Shown in pieces: positions 18,131-26,138 of a DNA stretch of 64,000 nt. The notes under the pieces were generated by a model. It saw only the letters and a list, made by a program, of their open reading frames with translations. It was not told the origin of the DNA and searched no databases. The position numbers were made by a program, and so were the translations under genes. The stretch spans positions 1 through 64,000 of the forward strand of contig JACRIW010000075.1 in assembly GCA_016215625.1 (NCBI GenBank), in the 5' to 3' direction. Each line of letters opens with the position of its first letter. The stretch's first letter is position 1. The DNA is from Candidatus Eiseniibacteriota bacterium (GTDB lineage: Bacteria > Eisenbacteria > RBG-16-71-46).

Positions 18131-18952
18131 TCAGCGCATCGCGCCCACGCCTCGCGGCGTGAAGAGCAGCGGGTGGCGCGCGACGAACAGCGCCGCCTGC
18201 AGGCGGTCGTCGAGTCCCAGGCGGTGCAGCAGCTGGGCGACGTGCTTCTTCACCGTCGGCTCGGAGATCCCGAGCGCCGAGGCGATTTCCTTGTTCGAGT
18301 GACCGTCGGCGAGCAGCGCAGCGACCTCGAGCAAACGAGGCGACAGTTCGCGGATGGGTTCGCCCGAAAGCGTCTTCTCGCCCGCGATCGCGGCGATCGT
18401 GCCGGGCTCGTACGACGCGCGGCCGGACGCCACCGAGCGGATCGTCGAGAACAGCGCCTTCGGATCGGCGCTGCGGCGCACGGTGCCCATGGCGCCGAAC
18501 GCGGCCGCGATCTGCAGGCAGTCGGAACCGCCGCTGCACAGCGAGCGGCCCGGCGCGTGCGGCGTGTGGCTCGCGAGCGGCGGGTTCAGGACGAGGCAGT
18601 CGCTCCATCCGCGCTCGGACATCGCGACGACACCGAGGTCGGGAAGCGCCTGGCGGATCTCGGCGAGCGCGCTCTGCTCGGCGGCGCTCGGAAGCGTCAG
18701 CGTGAGCACGAGCACGTCGGGGTCGAGCTTGCGGCAGAGTGCGATCGCTTCCGCGCTGTCGGCCGCTTCGCCGACGACGAGGAAGTCGGACTCGGCACGG
18801 AGCAGCGCCGCGATGGCGGCGCGGTCGATCGCGGCGCCGTCGGCGACGACCATGCAGATCGTCGGGGCGCCGCCACGTGCAGTGGCCGACGGCGTGGCGG
18901 TCCGGCTCGTGGGCCGGTTCGAGGTGCGACGGCTGCGCGGAAGTGTCTTCAC
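18131..18952 (-). CDS. NarL/LuxR-family regulator with degenerate receiver
   Basis: 273 aa from GTG 18952, chosen because GGAG lies 8 bases upstream; longer ATG starts exist at 18988 and 19030. The receiver domain (about residues 31-165) aligns well with NarL regulators ('VVGEAADSAEAIALCRKLDPDVLVL'), but the phosphoacceptor Asp is Thr84 ('VLTLTLP' instead of LLDLRMP) and the acidic pair is reduced to one Asp ('VVADGAAI'). The C-terminal LuxR helix-turn-helix is intact ('ELSPRLLEVAALLADGHSNKEIASALGISEPTVKKHV'). Probably regulated without His-Asp phosphotransfer. No histidine kinase is adjacent. Lies downstream of the opp genes, same strand. Confidence 0.85.
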   Translation of the reverse strand: MKTLPRSRRTSNRPTSRTATPSATARGGAPTICMVVADGAAIDRAAIAALLRAESDFLVVGEAADSAEAIALCRKLDPDVLVLTLTLPSAAEQSALAEIRQALPDLGVVAMSERGWSDCLVLNPPLASHTPHAPGRSLCSGGSDCLQIAAAFGAMGTVRRSADPKALFSTIRSVASGRASYEPGTIAAIAGEKTLSGEPIRELSPRLLEVAALLADGHSNKEIASALGISEPTVKKHVAQLLHRLGLDDRLQAALFVARHPLLFTPRGVGAMR

Positions 18953-19097
18953 GGCAAAGACTCCAGGCCCTCGCTGGGGCGCGAACATGAGCGATCCGGG
19001 TGCTGCAGGTCCTGCGGCCGCGTCCAGCATGCGCCTGCGCTTCGAGTGTGTAAAGCCGGAGCTCCGAAATCTGCCCCGGCGGGCGGTCGCGGAACGG

Positions 19098-20009
19098 TCA
19101 ATTCCCGTCGCGCCGGCCCTGGGGATCGAGGGCGTCGCGCAGCCCGTCGCCGAGGAAATTGAAGGCCAGGAGCGTCAGCGACAGCGCCAGCCCGGGAAAC
19201 AGCACGAGCCACGGGAAGATGGCGAGCACCCGCGCGCCGTCGGAGACGAGCGTGCCCCACGAGGCCCCGGGGGGCTGGACGCCCAGCCCGAGGAAGGAAA
19301 GGAAGGCTTCCTGCAGGATGACGGCGGGCACGGTGAGCGTCGTGTACACGATCACGGGCCCGAGCGTGTTGGGCACGAGGTGGCGGACGATGATCGCGCC
19401 GTCGGACGCGCCGAGCGCGCGCGCGGCCTCGACGAACGTGCGCGACTTGAGCGACAGCACCTGCCCGCGGACGATGCGCGCCATGGTGAGCCACTGCACG
19501 AGACCGAGCGCGACGAACAGCATGACGAGCGAGCGCTCGAAGAACACGAGCAGCAGGATGACGAGGAAGAGGTAGGGCAGCGAGTACAGCACGTCCACGA
19601 CGCGCATCATCGCCTCGTCCACGCGGCCGCCGAAGTATCCGGCGATCGCGCCCCACGACACGCCGACCACGAGGCTCACGAGCGTGCCGACGACGCCGAC
19701 GAGCATCGAGATGCGGCCGCCGAAGAGCACGCGCGCGAACAGGTCGCGTCCGAGGTCGTCCGTGCCGAACCAGTGCGCCCACGACGGGCCCACCGCGCCG
19801 AGCGCGAGGTCCTGCGCCGCCGGGTCCTGCACGAACGGCAGCCACGGGGCGACCGCGGCGATCGCGCACATGACCAGCAGGAACGCGCCGGCCAGCGTCG
19901 CCGCGCGGTTGCGGCGCAGCCTCCGCCACGCGTCCGACCACAGGCTGCGCGGCGGGCCCGCGGCCTCTTCGGCGAGCACGCTGGCGGGCGGGTTCAGGCC
20001 GACGCTCAC
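19098..20009 (-). CDS. oppC: Oligopeptide/dipeptide ABC permease, OppC type
   Basis: 303 aa, GTG start overlapping the oppB stop (GTGA). OppC-type N-terminus 'SLWSDAWRRLRRNRAATLAG', the 'HWFGTDDLGRDLFARVLFGGR' signature and the EAA loop 'EAARALGASDGAIIVRHLVPN' that docks the ATPase. Six predicted membrane helices. Forms the heterodimeric pore with OppB for uptake of peptides or similar solutes. Confidence 0.93.
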   Translation of the reverse strand: MSVGLNPPASVLAEEAAGPPRSLWSDAWRRLRRNRAATLAGAFLLVMCAIAAVAPWLPFVQDPAAQDLALGAVGPSWAHWFGTDDLGRDLFARVLFGGRISMLVGVVGTLVSLVVGVSWGAIAGYFGGRVDEAMMRVVDVLYSLPYLFLVILLLVFFERSLVMLFVALGLVQWLTMARIVRGQVLSLKSRTFVEAARALGASDGAIIVRHLVPNTLGPVIVYTTLTVPAVILQEAFLSFLGLGVQPPGASWGTLVSDGARVLAIFPWLVLFPGLALSLTLLAFNFLGDGLRDALDPQGRRDGN

Positions 20010-20923
20010 GACAGCTCCACGCGAGGATCGAGCCGCGTGTACAGCACGTCCACGACGAGGTTCAGCACGAGCAGGAACGACGCGTAGAAGAGCACGATGC
20101 CGAGCACGAGCGTGTAGTCGCGGCTGAACGCCGCGTTCACGAGCTGCCGGCCGAGGCCCGGGATCGCGAAGATCTGCTCGACCACGATCGAGCCCATGAG
20201 GATGCGCGCCGCGGCCGGCCCGAGGTACGACACGACCGGCAGCACGCCGAGGCGCAGCGCGTGCCGCACGACCACGGTGCGCTCGGCGAGGCCCTTGGCG
20301 CGCGCGGTGCGCACGAAGTCGGCGCCGAGCACCTCGAGCATGCCGGCGCGGGTGAGGCGCGCGATGTAGGCGACGTACGCGGCGGCGAGCGTGAGCACCG
20401 GCAGCACGCGGCTCGACGGGCCGGTCCACAGCGCCGGCGGAAGCCAGTAGAGCCCGAGCGAGAACACGAGCACGAGCGCCGGCCCGAGCACGAAGTTCGG
20501 GATCGAGACCCCGGCGAGCGCGAACGCCATCGCGGCGTGATCGGCGAAGCGGTTCTGCTTCACCGCCGCCACGACGCCGAGCGGCACGCCGATCAGCACG
20601 GCGAGCAGCAGCGCCCAGCCGCCGAGTTCGGCCGAGACCGCGAAGCCCTCGGCGATGATGTCGCGCACCTGGCGCTGCGGGTACTTGTACGACGGCCCGA
20701 AGTCGCCGACCGCCGCGTGCGAGAGGAACCGCACGTACTGCTCGCCGAGCGGGCGGTCGAGTCCGTAGGCGCGCTGCATCTGCTCGAGCGCGGCCTTCGG
20801 CACGTCCTTCTCGGACTGGAACGGCCCTCCGGGCGCGAGGCGCACGAGGAAGAACGTGAGCGACCCGATCACGAACAGCGTCGGGACGACGAGCAGCACG
20901 CGCCGCACGAGGAACGCGATCAC
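20006..20923 (-). CDS. oppB: Oligopeptide/dipeptide ABC permease, OppB type
   Basis: 305 aa; GTG start overlaps the oppA stop (GTGA). N-terminal 'LVRRVLLVVPTLFVIGSLTFFLVRLAPGGP' is diagnostic of OppB/DppB; the EAA loop is 'VRTARAKGLAERTVVVRHALR' and the family ending 'LNLVVDVLYTRLDPRV' is present. Encoded between the binding protein and OppC. Confidence 0.94.
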   Translation of the reverse strand: MIAFLVRRVLLVVPTLFVIGSLTFFLVRLAPGGPFQSEKDVPKAALEQMQRAYGLDRPLGEQYVRFLSHAAVGDFGPSYKYPQRQVRDIIAEGFAVSAELGGWALLLAVLIGVPLGVVAAVKQNRFADHAAMAFALAGVSIPNFVLGPALVLVFSLGLYWLPPALWTGPSSRVLPVLTLAAAYVAYIARLTRAGMLEVLGADFVRTARAKGLAERTVVVRHALRLGVLPVVSYLGPAAARILMGSIVVEQIFAIPGLGRQLVNAAFSRDYTLVLGIVLFYASFLLVLNLVVDVLYTRLDPRVELS

Positions 20924-22611
20924 CGGCGCGCCCCGCTCGCGATGGGCTCGTGCTGGCGCCAGTCGCGGTCGATCCACACGCGCGAGAGCGGATGCACGTC
21001 GAGCGCCGTGTGGAAGATGCCCTTCACGTACGGCTTGATCAGCTCGTGCGTGGAGTAGTGGTAGATGGGCAGGAACGGGCTCGACGCGAGCGCGCGGGCT
21101 TCGGCCGTGCGCAGCAGCGCGGCGCGCTTCACCGGGTCCACCTCGCGCTCGGACTCGCGCAGCAGCCGGTCGTACTCGGGGTCCGACCAGCCCGAACGGT
21201 TGTTGCCGTTGCCCGTCGTGAGCAGCGTGAGGAACGTGCTCGGGTCGAGGTAGTCGCCGATCCACGAGCGGCGCGCGACGTCGTAGCGCAGCGTCGTCGA
21301 GGCCTGCTGGAAGCTCGCCCACTCCATGTTCTGCAGCTCGACCGGCACGTTCAGCTCGCGCTTCCACATGGCCTGCACGGCCTCGGCGATGCGGCGGTGG
21401 TCCTCGCTCGTGTTGAAGAGGATCGTGAACTTCGGGAAGCCGCGGCCGCCGGGAAAGCCCGCGCGGGCGAGTTCGGCGCGCGCCGAGTCGGGCGCGAACG
21501 GCACGTGCGGCGGACCGTCGTAGCCGGGGTAGCCGCTCGGCGTGAGCCGTCCCCACGCGCGGCGCGTGCCCTTGAGCAGGTCGCGCGCGATGGCCTCGCG
21601 GTCGATGGCCATGTTGAGCGCGCGCCGCACGCGCGGATCGTCGAACGGCGGCCGGGTGCAGTTCACGCCGTAGAAGTACGTCGCCTGGAACTCGCCGGTC
21701 GTGTAGTCGGCGAACCCGCGCACGTAGGGCAGGAACGGCGAGGGGATGTAGCCGCTCGGGTTCCAGTCGATGACGCCGGCCTTGTAGAGGTTGGTGGACG
21801 TGTTCAGGTCGTCCACGCAGTACGCCTCGATGCCGTCGAGCTTCACCTCGGAAGCGGCCCAGTACTTCGGGTTCTTCGCGAACACGTACTTCGCGTTCTG
21901 GCGGTGCGAGACGAGCGAGAACGCGCCGTTGTTCACGATCTTCCCGGGCTCGGTCCAGCGTGCGCCGTGCTTCTCGATGCACGCGCGCGGCACGGGGACG
22001 AACGTGTAGTACGACGTGAGGAACAGCAGCCAGGGCGTGGGCGCGCGCAGCGTGACGACGAACGTGCTGTCGTCCGGCGCGGCGAGCCCGAGCCGCGTGG
22101 AGTCCGCGAGCGTGCCCTTGTTGAACGCCTCGGCGTTCACGATCGGGTACATGAGCGCCGCGGCGCGCGACGCGGTGGACGGCGACAGCACGCGGCGCCA
22201 CGACCACACGAAGTCGTGCGCGGTGAGCGGCGAGCCGTCCGACCACACGAGGTTCGGCCGCAGGTGGAACGTGTACGTGAGCCCGTCCGCGCTCGTCTCC
22301 CAGCGGTATGCCTGGCCGGGCACGGGCAGCAGCGTCTGCGGGTCGTACTCGGTCAGTCCTTCGAAAAGAATGCGGGCGATCATACCGTCGGGCTGGCCCG
22401 ACATGACCGAGGGGTCCGTGGTCTCGGGCTCGGTGCCGTTGTTGAACCGCAGCACGTTCGCCGCCGGCGGGCGGATCGAGCCGAACCAGCGCGCGTCCCG
22501 CGCGTCGCGCGCGTCGCGCTCCGGCGCGCAGGCGGCCGCGGCCAGCGCGAGGACGAGCGCGGCGGCGAGACGGACGCCGGGTCGGGCGTGCGATCGGGAT
22601 TGGGCGGTCAC
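20920..22611 (-). CDS. oppA: Peptide-binding lipoprotein of ABC transporter (SBP family 5)
   Basis: About 563 aa from GTG 22611; an ATG at 22665 is the other choice, neither with a clear Shine-Dalgarno. The lipobox LAAAAC puts the lipidated Cys at residue 28. Family-5 features: 'TTDPSVMSGQPDGMIARILFEGLTEYD', 'YTFHLRPNLVWSDGSPLTAHDFVWSWRRV', 'RVRRALNMAIDREAI'. Membrane-tethered periplasmic receptor that delivers peptides to OppBC. No oppD/oppF ATPase genes follow within the window; they must be elsewhere. Confidence 0.92.
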   Translation of the reverse strand: MTAQSRSHARPGVRLAAALVLALAAAACAPERDARDARDARWFGSIRPPAANVLRFNNGTEPETTDPSVMSGQPDGMIARILFEGLTEYDPQTLLPVPGQAYRWETSADGLTYTFHLRPNLVWSDGSPLTAHDFVWSWRRVLSPSTASRAAALMYPIVNAEAFNKGTLADSTRLGLAAPDDSTFVVTLRAPTPWLLFLTSYYTFVPVPRACIEKHGARWTEPGKIVNNGAFSLVSHRQNAKYVFAKNPKYWAASEVKLDGIEAYCVDDLNTSTNLYKAGVIDWNPSGYIPSPFLPYVRGFADYTTGEFQATYFYGVNCTRPPFDDPRVRRALNMAIDREAIARDLLKGTRRAWGRLTPSGYPGYDGPPHVPFAPDSARAELARAGFPGGRGFPKFTILFNTSEDHRRIAEAVQAMWKRELNVPVELQNMEWASFQQASTTLRYDVARRSWIGDYLDPSTFLTLLTTGNGNNRSGWSDPEYDRLLRESEREVDPVKRAALLRTAEARALASSPFLPIYHYSTHELIKPYVKGIFHTALDVHPLSRVWIDRDWRQHEPIASGARR

Positions 22612-22658
22612 GGCGCGGGAAGATAGCAGAGCATCGCGCGGCTCCGTCTCGCGCTTCG

Positions 22659-22675
22659 TGCGCACTTCGTGCGCA
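22659..22675. repeat. Palindrome upstream of oppA
   Basis: TGCGCAC-TTC-GTGCGCA, a perfect 7-bp inverted repeat that is also part of a CTTCGTGCGCA tandem. It sits between the oppA start and the divergent SRPBCC gene, so it could be an operator or hairpin; no regulator is identified. Confidence 0.4.
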
Positions 22676-22766
22676 TCCGCAACCTTGCGGGTGGGGCCGC
22701 GCGTAGACCGGGCGCCGGCCGCAGCCGAGTCCTCCGGGCGCCCGCGCCCGCATCACGGAGAGCACC

Positions 22767-23198
22767 ATGAGCACGTTCGTCGAACGCATCGAGATCGCCG
22801 CGCCGCCCGCAGTCGTGTGGGACGTGATGACCCGCTTCGAACGGTGGCCCGAATGGACGGCGAGCGTGGCCGCGCTTGCCCCGCTGGGCGGCTCGCCTCC
22901 CGGGCTGGGCGCGCGCTACCGGATCGAGCAGCCTTCGCTGCAGCCCGCGGAGTGGACGATCACCGCGTGGGAGCCGGGCCGGGCGTTCACGTGGGAGTCC
23001 CGCCGCACCGGCATGGTCGCGGTGGCCGTGCACACGGTCACTCCTTCGGCGCGAGGGTGCGAGGTCGAGATGATCGTGCGCTACGAGGGGCTGCTCGGCC
23101 CGCTGGTCGGCATGCTGGCGGCCGCTCTCACGCGGCGCTACATGGCGATGGAAGCGGCGGGGCTGCGCGCCCGGGCGGAGGTGGCCGCGCGGGCGTAG
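22767..23198 (+). CDS. SRPBCC (START/polyketide-cyclase-like) protein
   Basis: 143 aa, ATG with GGAG upstream. Classic SRPBCC start 'IEIAAPPAVVWDVMTRFERWPEWTASV', a central 'W.I..WEPGRAFTWESR' strand and a C-terminal amphipathic helix closing the cavity. The family binds small hydrophobic ligands; some members (CoxG) accompany molybdenum hydroxylases, which makes the xanthine-dehydrogenase-type operon 80 bases downstream interesting, but a functional link is inference. Confidence 0.8.
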   Translation: MSTFVERIEIAAPPAVVWDVMTRFERWPEWTASVAALAPLGGSPPGLGARYRIEQPSLQPAEWTITAWEPGRAFTWESRRTGMVAVAVHTVTPSARGCEVEMIVRYEGLLGPLVGMLAAALTRRYMAMEAAGLRARAEVAARA

Positions 23199-23269
23199 CG
23201 GCGACGGTCCACCCGCACCACTACCAACGGAGTAGCCCTGCGGACTGGCCGGAATCGCGGGCGCCGCGC

Positions 23270-23280
23270 TACATTGCCGC
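23270..23280 (+). promoter_or_regulatory. -10 element of the molybdenum hydroxylase operon, predicted leaderless start
   Basis: TACATT at 23270-23275 and only GCCGC before the ATG at 23281. No Shine-Dalgarno exists in the preceding bases, so transcription would begin at or next to the start codon. Confidence 0.45.
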
Positions 23281-25599
23281 ATGGCTCGCTCCCGAACGGC
23301 TTCACCCGAGCGCCCCGCGCGCAAGACGATCACCCTGCCGGCTTCGGTCGGCGTGAATGTTCCCCGCAAGGACGGGCGCGACAAGGTCACCGGCGCCGCC
23401 CTCTATCTCGACGACCTGCGCGTTCCCGGCGTGCTGCACGGACGCACGGTGCGCTCGACGGTGGCGAACGCCCGCATCGTGAGCGTCACGCTCGATCCGG
23501 CGTTCGACTGGACCGGCATGACGGTCGTGGACCACCGTGACATTCCCGGCGAGAACTGCGTCGCCGTCATCGAACGCGACCAGCCGATGCTGGCCTCGAC
23601 CCACGTGCGGCACGTGGACGAGCCCATCCTGCTGCTCGCGCACGAGGACGCCGAACGCGTCGAGGCCGCCGTGAGCGCGGTGAAGATCGAGTACGAGCCG
23701 CTCACCCCGGCGCTGAACCTCGAGGAGTCGCTCGAGAAGAAGGCGCTCGTGCGCGGCGACGACAACGTCTTCAAGACCATCCGCATCGAGCGCGGCGACC
23801 TCGACGAGGCGTTCGTGCGCTCCGACCGCGTGATCGAGGGCGAGTACTGGTGCGGCCACCAGGAGCAGCTGTACATCGAGAACAACGCGATGCTCGCCGA
23901 GCGCACGAAGGACGGCGGCATCCACATCCGCGGCTCGATGCAGTGCCCGTACTACGTGCACGGCGCGCTCCAGGTCCTGCTGAACCTGCCGCCCGAGAAG
24001 GTGCGCATCGAGCAGACGGTCACGGGTGGCGGCTTCGGCGGCAAGGAAGACTACCCGTCGGTGATCGGCGGCCACGCCGCGCTGCTCGCGTGGAAGAGCG
24101 GCCGCCCGGTGAAGATCGTGTACGACCGCCTCGAGGATCTCGCGGCGACGACCAAGCGCCACCCGGCGCGCGTGCGCATCAAGACCGGCGTCATGAACGA
24201 CGGCACGCTCGTCGCGCTCGACGCCGACGTCGTGATGGACGGCGGCGCGTACCTCACGCTGACGCCCGTCGTGCTGTCGCGCGGCGCGATCCACGCCGGC
24301 GGCTGCTACCGCTGGGACGCGGCGCGCATCTTCGCGCGCGCGGTCGCCACGAACACGCCGCCGAACGGCGCGTTCCGCGGCTTCGGCGCGCCGCAGACGC
24401 TGTTCGCGATCGAGTCGCACATGGACCGCATCGCGGCCGAGCTGGGCATGGATCCGCTCGCGCTGCGCCGCAAGAACGCGGTGAAACTCGGCGACGTCAC
24501 GCCGACCGGGCAGGTGCTCAAGGAGAGCGTGGGCTCGCACGAAGTGCTCGAGCGCACCGCGAAGCGCGCGAAGTACGCCGAGAAGCGCGCGCGCTACGAG
24601 CGCGAGAACGCCGCGGCCGAAGCGGCCGAGCGCGCGGGCAAGGGTGCGAAGGACGGGCGGCGGCTGCGCCGCGGCATCGGCATGGCGCTCGCCATGCACG
24701 GCGCCGGCTTCACGGGCAGCGGCGAGTCGAAGCTCAACTCGCTCGCGGCGCTCGACCTGACGCCGGACGGCCGGCCGTGCGTGCGCATCTCGAACACCGA
24801 GATCGGGCAGGGCACGAACACCGTGTTCGGGCAGATCGTCGGCGAGGTGCTCGGCATCCCGCACGAGCAGGTGCTCGTGCACGTGCCGGACACCGACCAC
24901 GTGCCCGACAGCGGTCCGACGGTCGCGTCGCGCACGCTCATGGTCGTGGGCGGGCTGATCGAGAAGTGCGCGAAGAAGATGAAGGAGAAGCTCGAGCTGT
25001 TCGCCGAGCACCCGATCGAGGGCGGCGCGGACTTCGCGCGCATCGCGAAGCGCTGGCTCAAGGAGCGTGGGCCCCTGCGCGTCGAGCAGCGCTACCAGAA
25101 GCCCACGGGCATCGAGTGGGACGACGACACGTACCAGGGCGACGCCTACGGCGTGTTCGCGTACGCGGCGATCGCGGTCGAGGTCGAGGTGGACCTCGAC
25201 ACCGCCGAGACCAAGCTGCTGCACGTGACGACCGCGCAGGACATCGGAAGAGCGATCCACCCCGTGCTGTGCGCGGGCCAGATCGAGGGCGGCACGCTGC
25301 AGGGACTCGGCTGGGCGCTCATGGAAGAGGTGCGGCACAAGGACGGCAAGGTCTGGAACCACCAGCTGACCAACTACATCATCCCGACCTCCGCCGACGC
25401 GCCGCCGATCGACGTGGAGATCGTCGAGATCCCGTACTCGAACGGTCCCTGGGGCGCGAAAGGCGTCGGCGAGCTGCCGATGGACGTGCCCGCGCCCGCG
25501 GTGATCGCCGCGATCGCGCACGCGACCGGCTGCCGTCTCGACGAGATTCCCGCGACGCCCGAGCGCCTCATGCGCGCGCTGCAGCGGAGGGGCGCGTGA
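23281..25599 (+). CDS. Molybdenum hydroxylase large (molybdopterin-binding) subunit, xanthine dehydrogenase family
   Basis: 772 aa. Family hallmarks: N-terminal 'VPRKDGRDKVTGAALYLDDL', 'VTGGGFGGKEDYPS' (Mo-pterin loop), 'NGAFRGFGAPQ' (the FRGFG(G)PQ motif with the substrate-orienting Arg), 'ISNTEIGQGTNTVFGQI' and the terminal 'GAKGVGELPMDVPA' containing the catalytic Glu. It hydroxylates a heterocycle or aldehyde with water as oxygen donor, passing electrons through the [2Fe-2S] and FAD subunits encoded downstream. The FRGFG motif favours xanthine dehydrogenase/purine hydroxylase-like over CO dehydrogenase; the true substrate is unknown. Coupled to the next gene by a GTGA overlap. Confidence 0.9.
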   Translation: MARSRTASPERPARKTITLPASVGVNVPRKDGRDKVTGAALYLDDLRVPGVLHGRTVRSTVANARIVSVTLDPAFDWTGMTVVDHRDIPGENCVAVIERDQPMLASTHVRHVDEPILLLAHEDAERVEAAVSAVKIEYEPLTPALNLEESLEKKALVRGDDNVFKTIRIERGDLDEAFVRSDRVIEGEYWCGHQEQLYIENNAMLAERTKDGGIHIRGSMQCPYYVHGALQVLLNLPPEKVRIEQTVTGGGFGGKEDYPSVIGGHAALLAWKSGRPVKIVYDRLEDLAATTKRHPARVRIKTGVMNDGTLVALDADVVMDGGAYLTLTPVVLSRGAIHAGGCYRWDAARIFARAVATNTPPNGAFRGFGAPQTLFAIESHMDRIAAELGMDPLALRRKNAVKLGDVTPTGQVLKESVGSHEVLERTAKRAKYAEKRARYERENAAAEAAERAGKGAKDGRRLRRGIGMALAMHGAGFTGSGESKLNSLAALDLTPDGRPCVRISNTEIGQGTNTVFGQIVGEVLGIPHEQVLVHVPDTDHVPDSGPTVASRTLMVVGGLIEKCAKKMKEKLELFAEHPIEGGADFARIAKRWLKERGPLRVEQRYQKPTGIEWDDDTYQGDAYGVFAYAAIAVEVEVDLDTAETKLLHVTTAQDIGRAIHPVLCAGQIEGGTLQGLGWALMEEVRHKDGKVWNHQLTNYIIPTSADAPPIDVEIVEIPYSNGPWGAKGVGELPMDVPAPAVIAAIAHATGCRLDEIPATPERLMRALQRRGA

Positions 25600-26138
25600 G
25601 CCTGCCGACGAGCGAGCTGAACCTCGAGACCATCGAGGGGCTGAAGGAGTACGGCTTCGAGGGCTTCCTCACCGTGCGTACGCTGCGCGACGAGGACTGC
25701 GCCTCGGTGCCCGCCGAGACCGGCGTCTACCTGGTCGTGCGCGACTGGACCGAGCCGCCGCGCTTCATGCCGAAGAGCCCCGCGGGTTTCCTGCGCGGGC
25801 AGGCGCCGAGCGTGGCGATCGAGACGCTGCAGGAGAAGTGGATCGAGGGCGCGTGCGTGCTGTGGATCGGGCACGCGCACGGTCCCGGCGTGCGGCACCG
25901 GCTGCACCAGCGCATCAAGCGCATGATCCGTTTCGGTTCCGGCAAGCAGGTCGCGCACTGGGGCGGCCGCTACCTGTGGCAGATGTCGGGCGCGAGCGCG
26001 CTGCGCTTCGCGTGGTTCCCGACCGACAAGCGCGAGTCCGACAAACTCTTCAACCGCGTCTTCAAGGCGTTCGACGAGCGCTACGACGCGCTGCCGTTCG
26101 CCAATCTCGAGATCGAGGAGCAGGAGTCCGAGGAATGA
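25596..26138 (+). CDS. GIY-YIG-like protein embedded in the hydroxylase operon
   Basis: 180 aa, GTG overlapping the upstream stop; its own stop overlaps the next ATG (ATGA), so it is an integral operon member. 'ETGVYLVVRDW' and 'ACVLWIGHAHG..VRHRLHQRIKRMI' resemble the GIY and YIG strands plus following helix of GIY-YIG domains; 'FGSGKQVAHWGGRYLWQM' and 'YDALPFANLE' complete a pattern of a compact homing-endonuclease-like fold. The catalytic Arg/Glu of true nucleases cannot be assigned with confidence. Role in a molybdenum enzyme operon unknown; maturation or regulation are guesses. Confidence 0.6.
   Translation: MSLPTSELNLETIEGLKEYGFEGFLTVRTLRDEDCASVPAETGVYLVVRDWTEPPRFMPKSPAGFLRGQAPSVAIETLQEKWIEGACVLWIGHAHGPGVRHRLHQRIKRMIRFGSGKQVAHWGGRYLWQMSGASALRFAWFPTDKRESDKLFNRVFKAFDERYDALPFANLEIEEQESEE

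Noticed and set aside
22653..22675. CTTCGTGCGCA tandem as an attachment site
   Set aside because: No integrase, tRNA or second copy elsewhere in the window; kept only as a palindrome.
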